Translations under genes and position numbers: made by a program | Notes under the pieces: generated by a model | Told to the model about the DNA's origin: nothing | What the model saw: only the letters and a program-made list of their open reading frames with translations | The model's database searches: none | Part shown: positions 39,484-49,936 of the stretch, piece by piece | Layout of the letters: each line of letters opens with the position of its first letter | Position numbering within the stretch: the stretch's first letter is position 1 | Assembly: GCA_033064195.1 (NCBI GenBank) | Contig: JARBJD010000001.1 | Location: 434,001-498,000, forward strand | Origin: Blattamonas nauphoetae | Taxonomy: Eukaryota; Preaxostyla; Oxymonadida | Direction of reading: 5' to 3' | Length of the DNA stretch: 64,000 bases

Positions 39484-39880
39484 AGTGCCGTCACAAAAGC
39501 GTAATTATTCATGAACCCGCCAAAAATCGAGATTTTATAAGAATCTGACAAGGATAGTCCAACTATGAAAAAAAGAATATATTGAAAAAAAAACTCCTGC
39601 TCCTCATGGAGAAAACCGCCTTGCACTTGAAAAGTCACTCTTTTCACAATTCATTTTGGTAATATCTCAACAACTAGTGAATCAATTGTCATGAAATTTT
39701 TACCAGATACTTTTTTTGATGATCCGAACATTTTAGACAAAACTTGGCAAAAAAGTATGGGTTTCTGGAAAACTGTCGAAAAAACCATATTTTCTCGAAT
39801 ACACCCACAGAGGCCAAATGTTTCATCTTTTTTCAAAAAATTCTTTTGTTGAGGTCTTTCCGAATAGAATGTCCTTTATT
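39484..39880 (+). repeat. left inverted repeat of the 4.4-kb inner element
   Basis: This segment matches the reverse complement of about 43605-43921. Shared blocks include AGTGCCGTCACAAAAGCG, ATCGAGATTTT...AGAATCTGA, GGATAGTCCAACTA, ACAATTGATTCACT...GAGATATT and AAAAAAGTATCTGGTAAAA. By eye the arms are about 75-80% identical. The inner half is also related to the right half of the MITE-like elements. Confidence 0.65.
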
Positions 39881-40470
39881 TGATTGAAAATGGATGATTT
39901 GTTGTGGAGATGTGACGTCGAAAAGTTCACGGTTGTTTTATGCGATTTGCTACATTTGACTACAGAGCCCAAGAATGGGTCTTTTACTCCGGATTCGTCC
40001 TCATCCTCACAGCAGCACCACTGGCACGACGGTGTGCAGATGTCAATCTCTAGGCTCTTGAGCGCAATCAGGAGGATCTCACAAGCGAGAAAGAATGCGG
40101 TAGGGAGACGTACATGCAGAGATGTTTTATTGTCGCCCTATGGTGTTTTCATCGTTGTGATGTCACCAACAGCGGGATTGTCCTAATCAGATGGGGGATG
40201 ATTGGTCATCACGACAACCAATAATTTGGACATCATTTTTAAAAGCATTTCATTATCCTTAGAATAGAAAAAGACTCCATTGTCAACAAAAATCATTCAT
40301 TGCCAAATAAAAGATGATCCAGACAAAATCCAGTTTTTTCCTCTCCTTTTCCTCAGATGAACGAAAAGCAGCTCCACGAAATGTTCATTGGTATACAATG
40401 GAACATTGAACGTCTCATATCATTTATCAACGAAAGTCCTCCCTAGTACGGTACGGGAGGAAGAGCAATT

Positions 40471-41405
40471 GTGTTATCGCTGAATGCTCTACTTCCACCT
40501 CAATTCAAAGTACAGACGAATTATGCTGTCTCAGAAAAGGTAGCCGCCCGCAAGCGTCTCGCAAAAGAGTACTTTGGACCGACTGTGCATCCTGAGTTAA
40601 TTCCAGGCCAGGTCAGATACTATCCGGCCCGCCATATCAATCTGATTGTTTCCTTGATAAATAGATATTCAACCAGCTCCTCCGAATCGAGCGGAAAGGA
40701 GAGTATGTTCTTTAATTCAATGATGAGCTCTGATCATTTTCTTTTCACTATCTGTGCACAGAAATCAACGATCTTGTGGAAAAACATCTGAAAGAGATTC
40801 AAGAGAGAGATGAACATACTCCATCAGAACTCTCTCCTCCATCGCCCTTTCAAGTTTTGGGAGCAAGTACATCTTTCCTGACTTCTTCAACGACTGATGG
40901 TCAAAAATGGCTCACATCCAGGTGGGATGCTCTGTTCGCAACTGTCGCTTTAGATGATGAGACTGTTGAGGCATGGATTCAACAGGAAGAACAAACGATT
41001 GAAGAAAAGATTCGAAAACAAACTCAAAAAGAATGCCCGACATCTGTTTCGATGATGACCCCAGTCCATGTCAGAAGAAGGAAGGCATGTTCAGGTTCTT
41101 CTGCCACACAGATTCGACCAAAACAAAAAGTAATCGTTGACAACCTCGAACTTGACGCAATGAATGATCTTCTCTCTCAACCAGTGTATTCAGTGGACCC
41201 TGAAATTGAAAGAAAGAATGCAGTTGAACTAGAATATCGAAGATTGAAAGAAGAACAGCGACATACAATTTATCAGTCTCCCAAAACCAAGATGATGATT
41301 GACGATGAATGTCCTGTCACGACAAGAGGAAAACGTCAGAGACAAAGTTGGAACTCGGATGATGAATGGACGCCGACCTCGGATATGTCTGAAGCTAGTG
41401 TCTGA
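40471..41405 (+). CDS. unrecognised protein inside the inner element
   Basis: Two exons join at a 59-nt GT-AG intron (40703-40761) to give about 290 residues: LNALLPPQFKVQTNYAVSE in the first exon, a charged helix (KHLKEIQERDE) and a Lys/Glu/Ser-rich C-terminal half ending in DDEWTPTSDMSEASV. No family is recognised. The 5' end is not settled; 40471 is only the first base of the open part I can support and is not an ATG. The end overlaps the end of the minus-strand helicase remnant. The gene could be cargo of the element or a captured host gene. Confidence 0.4.
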
Positions 41406-43770
41406 AAGTCTTGATTTGAGGGTATCAAAGTTTGACATTCTCTCTTCACCAGCGTTCTTAAATTCATTACAGACGACCAGCATTTTGCTTTCAATTCCTA
41501 TGTTGAATGTACCACAGAGTTCCTGAATGTCAGTGATATTTGGAGCAGAGTATCCTCGCATTATTTCACAGAGCACATTAGTCCAGACATTTTTGTCATT
41601 TCCTTGCATTCCCTTCAAGATAACGACTGACGCTATTTTCTGACCAGGATTCTGAATCACGAATGATGTCCAGTTGATAATGAATTTATGCAATTCTTCA
41701 TTATAGTCTGATATTATCTCTTTGGTGAAATCAAAGAATGGTTGAATCAGAGCAGTGTTTGGTTCAGTAACGAATGGATATTTGTATCCTTGGAATAGTG
41801 AGAGCATCTGTGGATTATCACTCATAAATCGAATACCATTGACCATGAATAGATTGCAATTATTCTCGAAAATTGATTGACACGTGATCGTTCTACACTT
41901 CTTTGGATCTTCGCTTGGGATGGTCACTTTGATTGATTTCAAGGCATAATCCGACCCCGTGCCCCCCTCCAATATTTGAACCGTTGCTTGATTGAATACC
42001 ATTTCACGATATTTTCACAATTATTTCTCGATTTGAGACCGGATTTTGGAGATATAAAGTCATCTACACTTCACCCGATCCTTTTTCCAGACACTTTTTC
42101 AAAATGTCGGATAGTCTTCACAGAATTTCATCAAAAGTGAGTTTAACATAAAAATCCAGACATATTTAGAATTTTTTGTGAGGGGGCACGGGGTATGATT
42201 CAGATGATTTCAACAATGTCAAGACGTTACCTTCTTGCTGAACGTTGACACGATAGCCGAGGTCAAGAGAACTGTACTCTTTCACAATGCAGAACAATGA
42301 TACTTCTATACATCGGAGAACTTTCAATAGATCTCTTAGCACTTCTGTCTCTGATTTGTATTCTTTGTTACTTGTCTTTTTCCTTATTGTGGAGAAGTCA
42401 AATGGAGACAGCAGATCGATATTTTCATCGAATGATTTCTTGGTTATTGATTGTTCATTAGTGGGTTCAATAGAGAGAATATCATTGACCGGTTCGTCAT
42501 TAGAATCAACTTCAAGACTGTCATCGAAATCAGAGACATCGTAGTCAGTGAGAGGAAGAAGGAGTTCATCATTCTAGTACTTTTCATTGTGGATTCCAAT
42601 GATTTTAATGAGGACTCCAGGATGGGTACCATTCGAAGCGTATCGTATTCTCTGTGCTTCCCAATTCATCTCTGCATTCTCAGTCAGTGTATTATAGTCA
42701 TGGATGTCTTTGTATGTTTGTTCGAGCATCTCGTCTACAAATCCATTGATGTGTCTCAGGGAATTAATGTCTGCAAATAATGGCTACAAGGAGACTTCCT
42801 CTTCAATTTATTTGGATCCAGAATCGTTGTGAATCACTAGTCCTTTCAGTCCATTTCTGATTAAATCGGCTTGGGCTAAAGTGTACTGTTGAATGGAATC
42901 CTCTTCGAAAGAAGGAGCTATTGGACTTTCAGTTTTGGTCGGGTTCACTGATGGTTTCACTAATGGCTTCTTCTCTGTTGGAGTGGGCTTTAATGAAATA
43001 CCCAGGCTAGATACTACATCTGACAATGATGAAGGATGAAGAGTTCGTCAAAGTTATTAATGGTCTTGCATGATTGGATTTTACTAGTGCCTTCCACTTT
43101 CCTTTGGACTTTGGATTTCGGTTGCACTATCCAGCGCAGAGATGAGTCGATACAGGCGAATAAATCCACATCGTATTGCTCAGTTTTCTTCACCTTCACC
43201 AATGAATTTTGCTCCAGTTTGTCGCCGTCAATATCGCAGTATACATGAAGACCTCCTGATCCAGTCACTACTAATCCGACATCATTGGGCAATACTTTTA
43301 ACACAGATGTTCTGATTTGGTTCTTTGTTTCTTCATCAGCATCCTTATCCAAGATGTCAATATCTACGACTACTAGGTTGGTCACATGTGCAATGTTTAT
43401 TGCTGTTCCTGTTCGTTTTGACCAGCACTCTCAGATGATGCTCCATCGTTGTATTTCTTATAGTCGAACAATGGGACTTTATGAGGTCTCAAACGATCAG
43501 ACAATGACAGTATTTCGTCAGGAAGATTATTGAACATGGCGTCGAGATCTTCATCGAAATAATCGTTGAAAATGTCATCATTTTTCTTGAATTTTGCCTC
43601 TGTGAGTGTTTTCGAGATAATATGGGGTTTTCGAGTTTTTCCCAGATCCACATACTTTTTTCCGATTGTTTTTTCAAATGTTCGGATCATCAAAAAAAGT
43701 ATCTGGTAAAATTGTCGTGCCAATTGATTCACTGGATATTGAGATATTGCCAAAATGATTAGAGACAAGT
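41375..43770 (-). pseudogene. primase-helicase remnant (AEP primase plus SF3 helicase type)
   Basis: The fossil replication gene has two recognisable parts. Near 43010-43385 is a primase-like part with VVDIDI, then VTGSGGLHVYCD and a later VDLFACIDSSLRWIV segment, the layout of the archaeo-eukaryotic primase active-site region of the PrimPol type. Near 41375-42000 is a helicase-like part with VILKGMQGNDKNVW, NITDIQELCGTFN and MLVVCNEF, resembling the ATPase core of SF3/D5-type helicases. The two parts are in the order usual for Polinton-like virus and virophage primase-helicases. The gene is broken at about four to six places. A MITE-like inverted repeat adjoins its 5' end. Confidence 0.6.
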
Positions 43771-43921
43771 GACCCTTTTCAAGAACAAGGCGGTTTTCTC
43801 AATGACTAGCCAGAGATTCTTTTTCACAATTCTAGGTTATCGTAGTTGGACTATGTCCATCAGATTCTGGGAAAATCTCGATGTATTGCGGTTTAATGAA
43901 CTGCGCTTTTATGACGGCACA
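43605..43921 (-). repeat. right inverted repeat of the 4.4-kb inner element
   Basis: This is the inverted counterpart of 39484-39880 (see there). The outer end AGTTGGACTATGTCC and the flanking AGATTCTGGGAAAATCTCGAT mirror the left arm. The hairpin module lies about 70 bp outside it. Confidence 0.65.
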
Positions 43922-44023
43922 TTACTTCAGCACGTTATAGTGTTTGAGATGAAGAAAGAATCAACCTTATCTTCGCCAGAGAGAGCGTTTGGTTAAGGAG
44001 GAGCAGTTGTCCGGACAAGGTGA

Positions 44024-44049
44024 GGCGCTGTCCGTCCTCGGACAGCGCC
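44024..44049 (-). repeat. perfect hairpin module, copy 3 (inverted)
   Basis: This is the same 11-bp stem and 4-base loop as at 28845 and 31024 but in the opposite orientation, within a conserved block 43993-44063 that differs from the others at only a few bases. Sequence further out on both sides is unrelated apart from a few bases. Confidence 0.8.
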
Positions 44050-44322
44050 TAATTAGGAGGTCACAGCTCGTAAGTTTTGAAAAAGGGTGGGATCGAACGA
44101 AGTTATTGAAAAGACTGTGAAGTGGATTGATACATCATGTAACAAGATCAAATGGATCTGTTACCTTGATTGCAGGTGAAATGTGAGAGATACTTTCATT
44201 CTCTAACAGTTAATCTTGATCGATCGAACTCATTGGCAATGGAGGATAAATATAGGGCAGAAAGGGCTGATGTTTCCGCCTGGAAAAGCTCAATCGAAAG
44301 AGTCGTTGGTGGAGGAGAGTAG

Positions 44323-44530
44323 GTGACAAGTGAGGGTGATGAGTGGATGTGACAAGTGAGGGTGATGAGTGGATGTGACGAGTGAGAGTGAGGAGTGGAT
44401 GTGACGAGTGAGAGTGAGGAGTGGATGTGACGAGTGAGGGTGATGAGTGGATGTGACGAGTGAGAGTGAGGAGTGGATGTGACGAGTGAGGGTGATGAGT
44501 GGATCTGACGAATGAGGGTGATGAATGGAT
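44323..44530 (+). repeat. 26-bp minisatellite, eight units
   Basis: Eight tandem units of 26 bp have consensus GTGACGAGTGAGGGTGATGA plus GTGGAT. Units alternate between GGGTGATGAG and GAGTGAGGAG variants, suggesting past unequal exchange of unit pairs. The open frame read across it on the minus strand (SHPLITLTRHIH repeats) is a by-product of the period. Confidence 0.9.
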
Positions 44531-44822
44531 GTGAGGATGGCGGATGCAATTTTATCCTATATGCTATGGAAAATTAGGAAGTCAGCTAGAAGTGTGTAGA
44601 CAATGAGTGATGAATGTCTTGAGACACAAACCAACGACTAGGAGAATCAATGTAATCACAACGCGGATGGAGAACGATGTTGTGTTGAAGCTCGACATCG
44701 TATGAATTTGGTGGAGCAGTTCCTGTTACTGTGGGGTCAAGTCACTTCGACCTTTCTTCTTTTTTGTTTTCCTTCTCCTCTGCCTCCGCCTTCTTCTTTT
44801 CTTCTGCTTCTATCTTCACTTT

Positions 44823-45597
44823 TTATGACTTCGTCTCTTCCTTCTCATCATCATCTTCATCATTCTTGTTCTTCCCCGTCATTTCGGCAATTTGTTGGAG
44901 CGACATCCCCTGCATCTGCATCATCGTAATCTTCTGAGGATTCATTCCTTGTGAAATCAGCTCCATCTTCAGCTTCTCCTCCTCATTCTCCTCTCCTTGA
45001 GTCGATCCCAACTCCATCTCGTTTTCGTTGAATCCAGCCTTGTCATTCGTTCATTGTGTTCATGTGCGATTGAGCTGTCGGAATCCCAAAGTGTGTCGAC
45101 ACGACTGTGTCGCCATCAATTCCTCCATCTGTATTGTCCAGCCTTTGCTTCAGACGCAACACATCATCTTTCCGCCCAATGGAGATCTGGAAGGAGATTT
45201 CTCTTCGCTCCTTCTTGAGTGAAGAGACGGTCTGAATGTATTGAGTAAGGAGAACAGTCATTGGTATGATGATGGACGCAATACCCACAATGATCGAAGC
45301 GTACTGAATCATCAACGATTGTGCCTCTGAATTGGTTGTGATCACATAATACAGAAGAGGCGGGACACCAGGCCATTAACTCCTGTTGGACACGTTCTAA
45401 CTGACGTCCAATGGTACGGAAAGAGCCGGAATAACAATGGAGATGAATACTGATGGTATGAGTTGTCTTATCTCATCTCTTTCAGTCCTTAACAGGTTGC
45501 GGTTTGATTGGGATATCCACGCCACACTAATGAAGAGAATGAGATCGATAAAGTGTAAAAAACAATGGAGATACACACTGATGATGTGATTTTTCAA
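44823..45597 (-). CDS. possible spliced membrane protein, structure unsettled
   Basis: Three neighbouring minus-strand open pieces may be exons of one gene: 45397-45597 (MKNHIISVYLHCFLHFIDLILFISV..., hydrophobic, one or two membrane helices), 45043-45345 (ASIIVGIASIIIPMTVLL membrane helix, then a charged SSLKKERREISFQ segment) and 44823-45017 (acidic, Glu/Lys/Met-rich, with NPQKITMMQMQGMSLQQIAEM). The hydrophobic-then-charged layout is gene-like, but I could not find one convincing set of splice sites. No family is recognised. It lies inside the accessory region close to its right inverted repeat. Confidence 0.35.
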
Positions 45598-45730
45598 ACA
45601 TCATTCCATTATGATGTCATACATTGTGAGGAGAAACGGCTTTTGAAAGCTGTACTGATTTCCATGAATTTGGATTCACTTGAGACAAGAATGATGTGAA
45701 GCAGGACAATAGAATGCTTGAATCGACAAG

Positions 45731-46152
45731 TGAATTCAAATTGCGATTTAAGAGGTTCTGAGAGAAAATGGAAGACGAAGACAAATTAAGATGGGGAGGA
45801 CGATCCGGACATGTCCAGGACTGGACACTTTTGTCCGTTTTCAACTGATCACTATTGGATTGTGAAGAAATTTAAACAATTCATTTTTTCAACAAATGAG
45901 CGGATGTCCAAGATTGGACATGCTTGGACATTTCACCAATTTATGGGATTTTTGTCCGAATTCTCTAATACACGTTTTTCATTTTTTTGAAAGACGAAAT
46001 ATGAATAAATTCAACATTTTGGGTGATTTAATGAAAGAATTTGGAGGATTGAACATTGATTTATGCCAGAGGAATCACTTCTGTTTCGACTTGGACAGGG
46101 TCTCTGTCCGATGTCCGATGAGAAGGAGGTTTTGTCCGTCCGTTGCTCATCC
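45731..46152 (-). repeat. right ~422-bp inverted repeat of the 20-kb accessory region
   Basis: This is the inverted counterpart of 26232-26655. The outer end reads ...GTCCGTCCGTTGCTCATCC. Directly outside it, + strand sequence encodes a short piece (RLVELHGQLKRYEEA) similar to the transposase fragment at 33978-34355. Confidence 0.75.
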
Positions 46153-46669
46153 TTACGTTTGGTTGAGTTACATGGCCAGTTGAAGAGATATGAAGAAGCA
46201 AAGGTTCTCACATTTTCGATACAGATCCTCCGCCATCAAAAGTGTGTTTCCCAAGACACATCAGTCAAATCTCTTGATTTCCACTTCACCACACTATTCT
46301 TGTTTTCTATTTGAAAAATTACCGTCTTTCAATGATGTGAAATGTTGATGAAAAAACTGTAAAATATCATCTGTTCCTAAATTCAGACCAGGGTGACCAC
46401 TAACATTTGTCCGTGACTGAATAGACGACTAGTCAATCAATGTCTTCAATGAAATGATAAATGTGTGATTTAGTCAAAGAGGGAAAGATTGAAGTGACAA
46501 AGATCAACCCTTAAAATAAGTTGGTGGACACATCATAAAAAATCACCCATTTCGCATTTTGGTCTTCTTTTTCAAGTTTTTAACTGAGACACGTTCTGAA
46601 TGCAACATCAGATTTTGGGGCAAAATAACAACTCTCCTATCCTCGAGTAGTGGATAGCCAGACAATTAG
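46153..46669. other. edge segment with transposase scrap
   Basis: Apart from the transposase-like scrap at about 46153-46230, no gene is supported. In particular the 5' exons expected for the UBC12-like gene are not found here on the + strand. Confidence 0.5.
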
Positions 46670-46960
46670 GTCATCGATTTTGATGGAAGCGTCTGCCTTT
46701 CAATTCTCCACGACACAGACTGGACTGCTGCGATGAACACAGATTCTGTTGTGCAAGGATTGTGCTATCTCTTCCATGAGCCGAATGAGACAGATCCGTT
46801 GAACAAGGAAGCTGCCCAATTGATGGGGCGAGATATCGAACAGTTTAAGCAAAGAGTCAGAGATTCTTTCAAAGGGGGAAACCACTTTGGGTATCATTCT
46901 CGTCTTATTCATCGTTTTTTCAGTCAAGTTTTCGAACATCAGCCTGTCCGCTATGATTAG
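46670..46960 (+). pseudogene. 5'-truncated UBC12-like (NEDD8-conjugating E2) fragment
   Basis: The open piece of 96 residues reads IDFDGSVCLSILHDTDWTAA, then VVQGLCYLFHEPNETDPLNKEAA and a C-terminal helix FKQRVRDSF. This matches the second half of the UBC fold of UBC12/UBE2M (human has GNVCLNILREDW and LQYLFLEPNPEDPLNKEAA). The catalytic Cys of GSVCLSIL is present. An ACAATTAG acceptor-like site precedes it, so it may be the last exon, but the first half of the E2 (helix 1, HPN motif) is missing from the preceding 500 bp. It is either a fragment left at the edge of the accessory region or the last exon of a gene with a long upstream intron. Confidence 0.6.
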
Positions 46961-47253
46961 TTGATTCATATGTACACCAGTCCATCATAACAACGCAGCA
47001 GTATATAAGCTGGTGACCTTTCGAATAACGTGATAACTGTCTGGAATAAAGATATTTCGAATCGAAGACTCAATCTGGAACAATCACTTCTAAGACATAA
47101 AAATAGTACATTCTTCTTTTTGAAAAAAAGTACCTTTGGATTTAAATCCACGTATATGAATGCATTTCCTCTGAATGTTGTTCGACTGTGCCCTGGTCTT
47201 TTCATTCGATCTACGGCCCCACAATTACTTCCCCAGGTTCACAAAACACTATA

Positions 47254-49602
47254 ATGTCATGTTCTCATGATATCGATTCACCTCTCCGTGAAACACGACG
47301 TCACATGGCACTGATGCACGAGGATTTATCAGACACCGATGAAGAGGACCAGATATTGCTCAGAAGCAACAAAAGAGATGATTATCATCGCACAACATTC
47401 AAACAAAAGGAGGAAATACTTAATCCGGAATCTTACGATCCAGTTTTTTTCATCTTATCATCATGTACTCAGACAACTGACCTCGAAGAACTCCTCACCA
47501 CACTGAACGGAGAGAATCCACAAAATGTCCAAGAACTATTTACTACTCTTCGCAAAATTACGTGTATAATGAAATTCCTTTCATTTTTTCCATTGCTTCA
47601 ACCTCTCATAGATTCACAAGAAGCCCAGGTCCAACTCCTTCAACACAATGTGATACCGATGCTAACATATTACCTGACCCATTCTCAAGATCAAAGTATC
47701 TTGGTTTGGTTCATTTTCCTCATGACCATCGCAGTTTGACATTATGTGGATTCTTCTGAACATCGGTCTGTCTTTCTTCTTATCGGAAGAATGTACTCTG
47801 TCTTGAACAGCTTCATTACCATCACAGAATCTAACGCTCTTATTTGACGATGATTTGCTCAGCTCAGCTATCCAACTCACACAGCACAACTCGATCTCCA
47901 TTCTAGAAAATGTGTGTTTTTGACCTGAAATAGTCGTCTCCAGGTGTGGTGGTTCTTGAGTAATATCTCCCAACCTCAAAATTCAGTCAGTACTTTTGCT
48001 CAGACTCTGATCAATCTCGGAATATTCGCAGCCTTCCAACCGTCGCTTTCAATCGTCCTTTCACACGCGATTCCAACATTATCGTCGTTTCGAAGCACTA
48101 CAACCACCTTTTTGGACACAAATGTGATTATGTATCCATCAATGAAACTGGAATTCCCAGAAACCCCGAAGGTCCTCAGCAGTCTCCTCAACACTCTGAA
48201 AAATCTCATCAAAGCCGTCCCACAACAGCTCCCCATAGAAATATTCTCGCATCTCTTCTCATCTCTCATGGCGGGATGTCGGGAAGTGGAGTCCGTTCTA
48301 GGAATCCTCTCAACGCAATACGATCAGCTCCGCGAGCTCTCCTCTCCTTTCTATCAAACCCCCATCCCATTACACTTTCCCCCAACCATCCAAACATTCC
48401 CGCAGCTGATTGTTGCTGTTTTGAGTTACGCAACAGAAGGACTCTCGACTGGTTATCAAGTCTGGCACCTTCTTTCGATCACGCGAATACAACGCAGAGT
48501 CTGCGAACGTCGCCAGTTCAGAACGACTGAAGTCCAACCGATTCCAATCATTCCGAAAGAGGTGAAGACATCCCGACATTTGCTCAGTGAGCTCCGTGGG
48601 TACTTTTCGATCATTGAGCGTGTCAGCTCATTCGCTGGCCATATCATGAACAGTTCTGTCCCTGTCATCGACTACTATCTCGACTCTGGTCTGCTTACTC
48701 AGCTCGGAAAGTGTCTGAGCACCATACTCCAGTTTAAGCGGCACTCGACAGAAACAGACCAGACGATCCTGGCTGCGTGTCAGATGACGATGAGAAGGGG
48801 GGATTTGGGCGAGATGTGGAGGGAAGTTGTGGAACTTGTGGTTGCGACTGACTTCTCCACACTCGCATCGCGAGAGGAGATCTGCGCAGACTTCCGCTAC
48901 CTCGGCCGAATCAAAGAAGCATCCGAAACTGGGGAGGACGTGCTGCTGCGCGATTTGGTGACGAGAACGTCGAGTTCTCTGTCGTACTGCCTCTCCAACA
49001 TCGTCGGAGGACCTGTGGAGCATGTCGAGCGGGTGTTGTCTGAAGTCTTCCCTGGCTCGGAGTCGGCGGACGAGTTTATGAACTGTCTCGCTGAGCTCCT
49101 CGACGACCCCGACCAGTTCAAGATCAACCCCCTCTTCGTTCTGCACGGACTGGTCCTCACCCCAAAACAGGAAGTGTTTGAGCTTGTTGAGGAAAGCCAG
49201 GCCATCGACGCCTTGTTCACATTTGCATGGTACCATCCACACCAACCGAACACCGACACAGCTGTGAGAACCTTCTACGAGATCCTCTGCGCCATTGTGG
49301 CCACAACTCAGAATCCATCGAAGATTTTGGCGTTTTTGGAGAGTGAGACGGTCAGGGCGAAGATGGAGGAGATGCAGAAGGGACTCTCAGAACCGACGAA
49401 AAAGAGGATCATGTTATTCCAGCAGAAACATCGGAAAGTGTTAAACTCTTTTCTTACTTCAGGGGAAGGCCTCCCAACTACGTCGGTCTTGAGTGCTGCT
49501 TTGGATGGTGACTTGGATGATCCTTTTTCCGAGGAGATGTCGGAGGAGGACGTACAACTTTTGGATTATTACGAGTCTTTGGGGAATGATTTTGAAACAT
49601 AA
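47254..49602 (+). CDS. armadillo/HEAT-like repeat protein, function not recognised
   Basis: This protein of about 740 residues begins with an acidic N-terminus (HEDLSDTDEEDQ) and continues as leucine-rich helices. The segment LVWFIFLMTIA joined to NLTLLFDDDLLSSA and ENVWWFLSNISQPQ has the look of importin-alpha-type ARM repeats (W-x-L-SNI). Two GT-AG introns: 47734-47827 (94 nt) and 47912-47943 (32 nt), both phase 0. Start ATG 47254 gives MSCSHDIDSP. The C-terminus is acidic (EEMSEEDVQLLDYYESLG). A transport or scaffold role is possible, but no subfamily can be named. Confidence 0.7.
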
Positions 49603-49936
49603 CGCAACTTTCATTGAAGAGATAACTGTTTTATATCAAAATATGATCATTGTTGAGTGGAAGACTTGTTTTCAACCCTCTTTTTTTGACAATTCAGTCA
49701 TTTTCGAAAATAGTTCCGTGCTCTAAAAATGATTGCATTGGAATGATCTAATTGAGTCAATGCAGGAGAACACAGTTTAAATCCAGATGTGGGTGTGTTC
49801 AATAGGCTTCCACAGACCCTCGAGATCAATCTGAAATGACCAGAAAACAAGAATCTCGATTGGTGTGTCGGACCGTTAATAGAAATGGTCTGTCCACTGC
49901 GAAAAGAAAAAAAGATAGGAAACGTTTTTCAACAAA
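49603..49936. other. intergenic gap between convergent genes
   Basis: These 334 bp lie between the ARM/HEAT-like gene and the end of the ATAD2-like gene. They are AT-rich and show no coding pattern or repeat. Confidence 0.5.

Larger units (their letters stand above)
39484..43921. mobile_element. 4.4-kb inverted-repeat element with broken virus-like primase-helicase
   Basis: Two related inverted repeats of about 320-400 bp enclose one minus-strand replication gene remnant and one unrecognised + strand gene. The replication gene is of the archaeo-eukaryotic primase plus superfamily 3 helicase type used by Polinton-like viruses, virophages and some plasmids. No capsid, integrase, DNA polymerase B or transposase piece is seen between the repeats. 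The element is broken and looks old, judging from arm divergence. It lies inside the larger 26.2-46.2 kb region, so it may be an insertion in a bigger element. Confidence 0.5.

Noticed and set aside
44196-44549. 117-codon minus-strand open frame with SHPLITLTRHIH repeats
   Set aside because: It is produced by the 26-bp minisatellite; the period is not a multiple of three, so the repeat cycles through frames rather than encoding a stable peptide unit.
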